From: CAVQFB01 sp963711675
GTDB taxonomy: Bacteria; Acidobacteriota; Terriglobia; Terriglobales; Acidobacteriaceae
Direction of reading: 5' to 3'
Length of the DNA: 64,000 bases
NCBI GenBank assembly: GCA_963711675.1
Contig: CAVQFB010000011.1
Coordinates: 496,001 to 560,000, forward strand
In this document: positions 26,996 to 36,443 of the stretch, piece by piece
Position numbering within the stretch: the first letter of the stretch is position 1
Layout of the letters: each line of letters opens with the position of its first letter
The notes under the pieces: generated by a model
Databases searched by the model: none
Seen by the model: the letters and a program-made list of their open reading frames with translations, nothing else
What the model was told of the DNA's origin: nothing
Made by a program: the position numbers and the translations under genes

Positions 26996-28237
26996 CGCTC
27001 CCGGCACTGCCATCCGCGTCGCGCCACGCAACTCAGGAAATAGAAACGCCCAGAGCGCGATCACGACCAGCGTCCCCACTCCGCCGAGTACCACCGCTGG
27101 CACCGTCCCGAACCAGTGAGCGGTCAGTCCGGACTCAAACTCTCCCAGTTCATTCGACGCCCCAATGAAGAGCATGTCGATGGCATTCACTCGGCCGCGC
27201 ATCTCGTCGGGCGTCCCCAGCTGCACCAGCAGCGCGCGTATAACCACGCTCACCATGTCGGTCGCGCCCACCATCAGGAGGGCCAACAGCGACAAGGTCA
27301 GGCTGCGCGACAGTCCGAACACGATCGTGAACACGCCAAATCCGGCCACACACCACAGCATGGTCACGCCCTCGTGTCCTCTCAAAGGCCGGTGCGCCAG
27401 AAAGAACGCTGTAATCGCCGCTCCCACCGCCGGTGCGCTGCGCAAAATGCCGAGTCCCCACGGCCCTGTCTTCAGAATCTCGCTGGCATAAACCGGCAAG
27501 AGCGCCACCGCGCCTCCCAGCAGCACGGCGAACAGATCGAGCGAGATCGACCCCAGCACCAGCTTGTGCCGCCACACGTAGTGGAAGCCCGCCAGCACGG
27601 TCTTAAGGCTGATGGGCTCCCGTGGCCGCGCGGCCGCTCGCAGCCTGATCTTCAAAGTCGCCAGCGACGCCGCCACGCTGGCAGCGGTCGCCAACCCGTA
27701 CACCGCCGACGGTCCGCGAAAAGCTGCATAGATCACTCCTCCCAGCGCCGGACCCAGGATGGTCGCGGTCTGGAAGATCGCCGAGTTCCACGCGATCGCA
27801 TTGGGGAAGTGCTCGTCCGCCACCAGTTGCGGCAGCAAGGCCCGGCTCGCCGGCCAATTGAAGCACCGAACCACGCCGAGCACTACCAGCACGATGTAAA
27901 TGGGACGAACCGCCGGTTGTCTGCGCAGCGTGATCTCCAGCAGCAGACCGGAACATAAGGCAAAGCCGGCGTAGCAGACCATCAATAGTCTGCGCCGGTC
28001 GAAGATATCCGCCGCGTGGCCCGCAACCAGAAAAAGGAGCACACCGGGAAGGAATTGCGCCAAGCCAACCAAACCGAGGTCGAGCGGCCGCCGCGTGATC
28101 TCATACACCTGCCACCCAACCGCGACCGACTGCATCTCCAGCGCAAGGACGATCAAGAAGCGCGCCGACTGGTAAAGAATGAAATCCGGGTAGGTGAATG
28201 CCACCCGCCCGCCCATGGAGTTTCCGGCCTGTGCCAT
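26984..28237 (-). CDS. MFS transporter (EntS/MFS_3-like exporter)
   Basis: A 417-aa major facilitator with about 12 transmembrane segments. The loop 2-3 signature GHAADIFDRRRLLMVCY is typical of the MFS_3/enterobactin-exporter-like group, as is RPIYIVLVVLGVVRCFNWPA followed by ALLPQLV. The substrate is unknown; relatives export siderophores, macrolides or other small molecules. It is a single gene between convergent and divergent neighbours. Its last residues (AVPGASAE) are encoded within a period-7 repeat, which may have replaced the original stop. Confidence 0.88.
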   Translation of the reverse strand: MAQAGNSMGGRVAFTYPDFILYQSARFLIVLALEMQSVAVGWQVYEITRRPLDLGLVGLAQFLPGVLLFLVAGHAADIFDRRRLLMVCYAGFALCSGLLLEITLRRQPAVRPIYIVLVVLGVVRCFNWPASRALLPQLVADEHFPNAIAWNSAIFQTATILGPALGGVIYAAFRGPSAVYGLATAASVAASLATLKIRLRAAARPREPISLKTVLAGFHYVWRHKLVLGSISLDLFAVLLGGAVALLPVYASEILKTGPWGLGILRSAPAVGAAITAFFLAHRPLRGHEGVTMLWCVAGFGVFTIVFGLSRSLTLSLLALLMVGATDMVSVVIRALLVQLGTPDEMRGRVNAIDMLFIGASNELGEFESGLTAHWFGTVPAVVLGGVGTLVVIALWAFLFPELRGATRMAVPGASAE

Positions 28238-28421
28238 CCCTCTCTACAATGCCACAAAAATCAAAAACCCATTGGAACCCCCGGAGTCACGGCGTGGGCA
28301 CGATTGACAAGGTGGCGCCGGGGCTGAGCGCGGAGCTAGATTGACCATGTAGGGACGGGTGCAGCACGGAACGACTGCTCATTAGGGATGGCCGGGACGC
28401 GGAGCTGGACTAATCGTGTGG

Positions 28422-28443
28422 GGACGGGCGCCCTCGCCCGTCC
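28422..28443. repeat. 8-6-8 hairpin repeat GGACGGGC...GCCCGTCC
   Basis: A perfect 8-bp stem with a 6-nt loop upstream of the methyltransferase. A copy with GAACGGGC/GCCCGTTC arms lies in the first codons of the ccm-operon gene at 13948-13969, and a half copy near 28351. The rest of 28238-28479 shows no gene. Confidence 0.7.
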
Positions 28444-28479
28444 ATCCCGAGCGCAGCTCGGCGACTGCTAGAATCTCCC

Positions 28480-29070
28480 GTGCTCTCCGCTCTTCGCACT
28501 CTAGCCTGGCTGGCCAGCGTGGTCTACGCGACCATCCCTAGCTTCTGGCTCATGATCCATCCTCACGTCGATTACTGGCGCTCGCCCAACCGTTCTCCCT
28601 ACCGCGTTCTTGTTCCCATCTGGATCGCCATGTGGATCGTTCTCGCTTTGCTCACTTCGCCATGGCGCGGGACCGCTCTCTACAACAGTGCCTGGACGTG
28701 GTTTCCCGCCGCCCTTTTCTTCTGCGCGGGATTCCGCCTGTACTTCCTCAGCGGCCTCCATTTCTCGCACCGCCAGCTCATGGGCATTCCCGAACTTCAA
28801 CCAAACCATCGCGACCAGCGCCTCGTCACAACGGGCATTCGTGCGCATGTCCGCCATCCGGTCTACCTCGCACACCTCTGCGAGATGCTGGCTTGGAGTA
28901 TCGGTAGTGGCCTTGCCGTCAGCTACGTCCTGACGGCTTTCGCCGTCGCCACCGGCACGATCATGATTCGCTTGGAAGATGCAGAACTGGAGAAACGATT
29001 CGGACTGGAATACGCAGCCTATCGCCAACGCGTCCCAGCCGTCATCCCACGGCCTCGGCCACAAAAGTGA
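28480..29070 (+). CDS. Isoprenylcysteine carboxyl methyltransferase-like membrane protein
   Basis: A 196-aa protein starting at GTG. It has four or five hydrophobic segments and the C-terminal signature GIRAHVRHPVYLAHLCEMLA followed by IRLEDAELEKRFGLEYAAYR, which in the ICMT/PEMT superfamily binds S-adenosylmethionine (the RHPxY and E..L motifs). The methyl acceptor in bacteria is usually unknown. The start is uncertain because no strong RBS precedes it. The gene is followed by the lolC-like gene on the same strand after about 150 bp. Confidence 0.82.
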   Translation: MLSALRTLAWLASVVYATIPSFWLMIHPHVDYWRSPNRSPYRVLVPIWIAMWIVLALLTSPWRGTALYNSAWTWFPAALFFCAGFRLYFLSGLHFSHRQLMGIPELQPNHRDQRLVTTGIRAHVRHPVYLAHLCEMLAWSIGSGLAVSYVLTAFAVATGTIMIRLEDAELEKRFGLEYAAYRQRVPAVIPRPRPQK

Positions 29071-29217
29071 TGCGGCGCTGGCGCACCACTAACTGACGGC
29101 CATCCCCAAAGGCACAGTGCCGGAAACTGCGAACCTTCGTCCCGCTATAATCCCTGATGGCGGAAAGGCAAATGCCGCGCCGCCCGCTCAGGTGCAGGAA
29201 AGCTACTGATCGCTCTC

Positions 29218-30556
29218 ATGAAATTTGAACTCTTTGTTGCTGCGCGTTATCTCCGCGCCAAAAGAAGGCAAGCCTTCATCGGCATCATCACCGGCATCTC
29301 CGTCGCCGGGGTCGCGGCCGGTGTGGCCTCGCTCATCGTAGCGCTTGCCATCAACAACGGCTTCCGCCAGGACCTGCAGCAGCGACTGCTCGGTTCCACC
29401 TCACACATCAATCTTCTGCGGGTGCAGAGTGACGGCATTCACGACTGGCGGCCTCTGCTCGAGCGCCTCGAAAAGACTCCCCATGTCGTTGCCGCCGCGC
29501 CCGTCATCTTTGAACAAGTGTTGATCTCCCGCGGACCGCGCGCCCGGGGTGCGGTTCTCAAAGGAATGATCCCTTCTTACGAACGCAAAGTCAGCGATCT
29601 GCTCAAGACCACCACTTTCGGTTCGGCCGCAGATCTGGAAGAAATGGTGCCGGGTACGGGCCGGGTCGAGGCGAAGATCGAGTCGCACCGCCAACGGCTC
29701 TTCGCCACCGTCCTCGCAAGAGTCTCCCGACGCTCTCGCACGGCGTCCATAAGCGCCTCGCCTCCATGCCCGTCATCATCCTCGGCAAGGACATGGCCGA
29801 CGATCTCGGCGCCACCGTCGGCTCCGTCGTTCTGGTCACCAGCCCGCAGGGCGAACTCACTCCTTACGGCATGGTTCCGAAGTATCTTCGCTTCCGCGTC
29901 GTGGGCATTTTCAACTCCGGTTTTTACGACTACGACAATGGCTGGGCTCTGACTCGACTTTCGGACGCCCAACAGCTCTTTGGCCTCGGTGACCTGATCT
30001 CCGTTATCGAATTCAAGGTTGACGACATCTACCAGGCCGCCACCATTGCTCGCGAGATCGAACGCGAAGCCGGCCAGGGCTTCATGGCAACCAACTGGAT
30101 GGAGCAGAACAAGCAATCTTCCGCGCGCTGCGTCTTGAACGCCTGGTGACGTTCATCACGATCGGCCTCATCGTTTTCGTTGCGGCCCTCAATATTCTGA
30201 TCTCACTCACCATGATGGTGATGGAGAAGACCCAAGACATCGCCGTGCTGATGTCGATGGGCACGCGCAAAATGCAAGTGCGACGCCTGTTTATCGCACA
30301 GGGTGTGCTCATCGGCGTGCTCGGCACGGCCATCGGCCTGGTGCTTGGTTACCTCCTGTGCTGGCTTGGCGGCCACTACCACCTCATCTGCCTTTCCGCA
30401 GAGGTCTATTCGATCGACTATGTACCCTTCGCGCCGCGAGCCCTCGACGGAGTGCTGGTCGCTCTGGTCGCTGTCGGTATTTCCTTCATTGCGACGATTT
30501 ACCCGTCGTGGTCGGCCGCCCGCATCCTGCCCGCGGAGGCCCTGCGCTACGAATAG
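29218..30556 (+). CDS. lolC: LolC/LolE-type lipoprotein-releasing ABC permease (two frameshifts)
   Basis: An FtsX-like permease of the MacB/LolC class, about 446 aa after restoring the frame. The N-terminus FELFVAARYLRAKRRQAFIG with the helix ISVAGVAAGVASLIVALAIN is the LolC/E signature; the periplasmic domain (MPVIILGKDMADDLGA) is in the next frame from about 29720. Three C-terminal helices (FITIGLIVFVAALNILISLT, then GVLIGVLGTAIGLVLGYLL) lie in a third frame after an A is lost from CAAATC near 30115. It releases lipoproteins from the inner membrane together with LolD, whose gene follows. Coding sense is strong in every part, so the breaks are probably sequencing indels. Confidence 0.85.
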
Positions 30557-30865
30557 CGCCGCCAACCCGGACACTTGCGATTGGCGCACTCTCAACCCGC
30601 GTGCGCAACGCGCATGCCGGCAGTCCTTCGAACCTCGGTTACCCTCGAACGCACTCAAAAGATTGCCCTTCGGTGACCAACGTCACATTGCGGCACCCCA
30701 ATTCGGGTATACAGTTTCCCGCATACAGGCTGTGGAAGGCGGAAGAGTTACATACCGAAGCTCGCCCTCGTGTTTTAATGGAATCGGCAACTTCGGTAAC
30801 TCCCGCGTCACAAACAGGGTTGCCACAGTGGTCTGGCCCGCAAAAAGTGACGATGGAGAGCCTGT
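30557..30865. other. Intergenic region between lolC and lolD, 309 bp
   Basis: Unusually long for a lolC-lolD pair, which usually overlap or abut. I see no repeat and no clear gene. A GGTATACAG near 30706 resembles a -10 box, so lolD may have its own promoter. Confidence 0.4.
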
Positions 30866-31579
30866 TTGCATCAAATACAACAAGACCCGCTGTTGCGGGT
30901 TGAGTCTTTGAAAAAGGTCTTTCGCTCTGGCGAGTCAGACCTCGTGCTCTTTGAAAATCTATCATTTCAAGTGCGAAAGGGAGAGATGCTGGCTATCGTG
31001 GGCGAGTCGGGCGCCGGCAAGAGCACCTTGCTTCACATTCTGGGCGCTCTTGATAGCGCTTCTGCGGGTGACGTATACTGCGCCAACTTGAAGTTGGACT
31101 CGCTCTCCGCTGATGATGCCGCCGAGTTTCGTAACCGCGAAGTCGGCTTCGTCTGGCAGTTTCACTACCTGCTGCCGGAGTTTACGGCTCTGGAAAATGT
31201 CGCCATGCCGCTCCTGCTTCGGGAGCGTGCCTGGCAGCAGGCGCAAATGGAAGCGTCGCACTGGCTGCAGGAAGTGGGTTTGGAGCCGCGCTCGCATCAT
31301 CGTTCCGGCGAACTTTCCGGAGGTGAGCAGCAACGAGTGGCTCTGGCCCGCGCGCTCATCACTCGGCCGAAGTTGTTGTTGGCCGATGAGCCGACAGGTG
31401 ATTTGGATGGCCGCACGGCCGAAGCGGTTTTTGCATTGATTGCCCGATTACATCGCGACTACCAGCTGACCTCTCTGATCGCCACCCATAACCTGGCCTT
31501 TGCCCGCCGCTGCCATCGGGTGTTGCGGCTGCACCAGGGGCACATGCAAGAGGTATCGCCGGAGTCGCTTCCCATGTAG
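30866..31579 (+). CDS. lolD: LolD-type ABC transporter ATPase
   Basis: A 237-aa ABC ATPase that powers the LolC/E permease. Walker A GESGAGKST is at about residues 47-55, the Q-loop is VWQFHYLLPEF, the ABC signature LSGGEQQRVALARAL near 147-161, Walker B LLLADEPTGDLD, and the H-loop His in LIATHN. The Q-loop has the FQFHxLLPEF-like form of LolD. The start is a TTG preceded by GGAG (30855-30858); an ATG at 30853 is in another frame and stops early. Confidence 0.9.
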   Translation: MHQIQQDPLLRVESLKKVFRSGESDLVLFENLSFQVRKGEMLAIVGESGAGKSTLLHILGALDSASAGDVYCANLKLDSLSADDAAEFRNREVGFVWQFHYLLPEFTALENVAMPLLLRERAWQQAQMEASHWLQEVGLEPRSHHRSGELSGGEQQRVALARALITRPKLLLADEPTGDLDGRTAEAVFALIARLHRDYQLTSLIATHNLAFARRCHRVLRLHQGHMQEVSPESLPM

Positions 31580-31838
31580 GCTCGGAATGATTTATTTTGT
31601 TGGACTCGGCTTTGTACCACACACTTGAAAGGATAGGCTGCAATTGCTTGCAACTCATGCAAGCCATTGCACTAATTGGATCAGGAGATGTTCCGTATCA
31701 GAGCCGCTACTGGCACTTTTAGGGGATTGGGTTCCTGGTCTTTGAATTGCATAATGATGTAGGGGGCCGCGAGCTCCCCGCGGAGATGAGGGCGAAACCG
31801 TTGCCCGGCTCCCCGAGAGAGCTCCAGGGAAGGGCAAT

Positions 31839-34283
<2,445 letters not shown>

Positions 34284-34394
34284 TTCTCGCGGTGCGAGAA
34301 TCATCCCGACCGAGTGAAGGCTCGAGGCCTCAACAGCGTCGTTGCGCCATGGGCGAGCCGAAGCGAGGGGTCTGGAAGTTGCACAAAATTGCTG

Positions 34395-34431
34395 AAAAGG
34401 CCGCCAGCGCAAGCTGGCGGCTTTTGCTTTT
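34395..34431 (+). terminator. Rho-independent terminator after clpC
   Basis: GCCGCCAGC-GCAA-GCTGGCGGC, a 9-bp stem with a GNRA-type loop (34400-34421), followed by TTTTGCTTTT. It is about 115 bp after the clpC stop and preceded by AAAAG, so it may work both ways. Confidence 0.9.
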
Positions 34432-34530
34432 ACCTGGGATACCTTGCGATCAGGCGCACCGTCGGAGTAGCATTCGGCTCTCTCCTTCTAAGGCTGTCCC
34501 TGTTCCGGCACGAGGGTTTGGTCTCACTTG

Positions 34531-34986
34531 CTAATCACCCGCCGCCACTCTCCGCCCCGGCCTCCCGCCTTTCATCCCATTCGCTCGCGATGCCCTCTTT
34601 TTGGCCGCGCTTCTGACCGAACCTCCGCGACGGCCGATTTCTGACATCCACGCCTTGCTGCCGTAAATGCCGCGAAGTAGGCTTGGAACGTGGAGATCGG
34701 TGTCGAGATCAGGCCAGTGAACGCCTGTACCTCCCCCAACAATTTCCACGCGGGTAAGCTGCCCTTTTGTGCCCAGCTGGAGACCCTGCAAATCCTCGCG
34801 CGGGATCGCGAGGCGGCGGCCATCGCTCAACTTGAAGATGAATAGGTCCAGCCCTGGGCCCGGCATATATTGCGCTTCCGTCACCAGAGGCTCGTTTCGC
34901 AGACGCTTGGCGCGCTCAATTGCACGCTCAAAATCTGCATTGGTGAACGCAACTTTGTGTTGAATAGCATTGTTACGCTTTGCCAT
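34531..34986 (-). CDS. DUF2442 domain protein
   Basis: About 151 aa from ATG 34986. The central part GLDLFIFKLSDGRRLAIPRE followed by TRVEIVGGGTGVHWPDLDTD and LHVPSLLRGIYGSKAW is the DUF2442 pattern. The C-terminal tail is Arg/Lys/Gly-rich (GRRGGSVRSAAKKRASRANG), which may bind DNA. Its start overlaps the end of the DUF4160 gene by 14 bases, so the two are coupled. DUF2442 and DUF4160 genes are often neighbours; by layout they resemble a toxin-antitoxin pair, but no activity is shown here. Confidence 0.82.
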   Translation of the reverse strand: MAKRNNAIQHKVAFTNADFERAIERAKRLRNEPLVTEAQYMPGPGLDLFIFKLSDGRRLAIPREDLQGLQLGTKGQLTRVEIVGGGTGVHWPDLDTDLHVPSLLRGIYGSKAWMSEIGRRGGSVRSAAKKRASRANGMKGGRPGRRVAAGD

Positions 34987-35232
34987 GGATGGTCTCCCAC
35001 AACCCAGCCAGTTCTTCAAAATGCTCAGCCGCCGTGTTCAGAATCTTTTTCACGTCCGAGCGCTTCGCGTTCGCAGGTCGAACAGCATCGTCCCGATTCG
35101 CTAACGCACAGTTCCATCCATTCGAAGATCCAGAATCACTTCCGTTTCGCTTGCGAAACCGTGGACATGGCGCGGCGCATGATCGTTCGAATACACGATG
35201 AACAGAACGCCGCCGAACCGTAGCGAACCCAC
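34973..35232 (-). CDS. DUF4160 domain protein (frameshifted)
   Basis: Upstream partner of the DUF2442 gene, not covered by any one open frame because of an indel near 35104. From a GTG at 35232 it reads FGGVLFIVYSNDHAPRHVHG, the DUF4160 signature (SNDH..PHVHV). After the break it continues ANRDDAVRPANAKRSDVKKI and LNTAAEHFEELAGLWETIHG to a stop at 34973. The length (about 87 aa) fits the family. Small DUF4160 proteins are often paired with DUF2442 proteins; their activity is unknown. Confidence 0.72.
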
Positions 35233-35238
35233 GACGCT

Positions 35239-35271
35239 ATTATAACCCAAGCATGCTTAGGTTATACAAAA
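35239..35271 (-). promoter_or_regulatory. Promoter and palindromic operator of the DUF4160-DUF2442 pair
   Basis: A 26-bp palindrome at 35241-35266 with only one mismatched pair (arms TATAACC, core AAGCATGCTT) overlaps a perfect TATAAT -10 box on the minus strand (35239-35244), just 7 bp before the GTG. This placing fits autorepression, as in toxin-antitoxin operons. Regulation is inferred. Confidence 0.65.
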
Positions 35272-35382
35272 GCCAACATACGTAAAATTCGATAACGTCA
35301 ATCGCTAACTTGCTCATTCCCTCTGCCCCACTCTAAAATCTCATCCCTGCTCCAAGCGCCGCACTTTCATTCGAGGTCTCCC

Positions 35383-35863
35383 ATGACTGTCTCGCGAAAA
35401 CTCGCCTTAATCGGTATCGGCACTCTGATAGCGCTTCAGTTAATCACTCCGACATCTGCCGCAACCAACCCCGCCGATCGAAATCGCCGCCTTCAATCAG
35501 AATTACATCACTCTCCACTTGCACATGGACACCGCCGGCATCCTCGCCCTGTGGGCCGACGACGGAGTCGATCTCATGCCCGGGGAAGCACCCCTGATCG
35601 GCAAGCCCGCCATCACGGAATGGCTGACTGCGATCCTCGCCAAGATGCCCGGCTACAAGGTCACAAAGCAGGAGTGCGACTTCCGCGATATCCGGATTTC
35701 CGGCGAGTGGGCTTCAGAATGGGCCAACGAGCACCAGGTGGTGGTCGCTCCCGACGGCAAAGTCATTGAGAGTTACGGCAAGATGGCGCTGATACTGCAC
35801 CGTAGCCCAACCGGCGAGTGGAAGGTGCAACAGGAGATGTGGAACGCCGCTCCCAAGCCGTGA
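35383..35863 (+). CDS. Secreted SnoaL-like / DUF4440 protein (frameshifted)
   Basis: Signal peptide at the N-terminus (LALIGIGTLIALQLITPTSA). An extra C near 35470 shifts the frame; the mature domain continues in the next frame as IEIAAFNQNYITLHLHMDTA, GILALWADDGVDLMPGEAPL and GEWKVQQEMWN to 35863. The pattern is that of DUF4440/SnoaL NTF2-like proteins. No catalytic residues are evident. It precedes the cupin gene by about 95 bp on the same strand. Confidence 0.72.
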
Positions 35864-35958
35864 TCTGCCTGCCAGGCCCCCCATTTCTTTGCGACCCCGG
35901 CGGTCTATCCCTAATCCAAGCAAACGCGAGCAGATCCGAAGTCAAGTTGGGGAGCGCC

Positions 35959-36321
35959 ATGCCTGAAAAAGTCAACATCGCCCAGAAGTTCTCCCAGATC
36001 CACGAATACTGGAAGCCCTACATCGGGGCTGAACTGAACGGCCAATGCGTGAAATTCGACAAGCTCAAAGGAGAGTTCGTTTTTCACCACCACGAGAATG
36101 AAGACGAGATGTTCCTGGTCGTCAAGGGCCGCTTCCGCATGGAATTCCGCGACCGCCAGGTTTGGATCGAGGAAGGCGAATTCATCGTCGTTCCCCGCGG
36201 CGTCGAGCACAAGCCGGTGGCGGACGAAGAGTGTTGGATCCTCCTCTTCGAGCCTGCGTCTACCCTCAATACCGGCAACGTGAAGAACGGAATGACGCTG
36301 CACGAACTGGAACGGGTCTAA
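35959..36321 (+). CDS. Cupin-domain protein
   Basis: A 120-aa single-domain cupin. GGGGAG (35949-35954) precedes the ATG, so this start is preferred over the open frame from 35818. Metal-binding motif 1 is HHHENEDEMFLVVKGRFRME and motif 2 is GEFIVVPRGVEHKPVA; the His/Glu set for a bound metal is complete. The segment KLKGEFVFHHHENEDEMF resembles mannose-6-phosphate-isomerase-like small cupins. The substrate is unknown. Confidence 0.88.
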   Translation: MPEKVNIAQKFSQIHEYWKPYIGAELNGQCVKFDKLKGEFVFHHHENEDEMFLVVKGRFRMEFRDRQVWIEEGEFIVVPRGVEHKPVADEECWILLFEPASTLNTGNVKNGMTLHELERV

Positions 36322-36443
36322 GCGGTGTCATGGGAAATGGGAGTGTGCCCGGCGGGTGGTCGCCATCTTCAGATACCTATAATAACGGGAATTCGAATCT
36401 CTCGACCGGTCTCCAGGTACAAATACTCGGTACTAGCTAGCTG

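Noticed and set aside
30653..30965. Minus-strand frame in the lolC-lolD gap
   Set aside because: Overlaps the lolD start, has no RBS and the product has no recognisable pattern.
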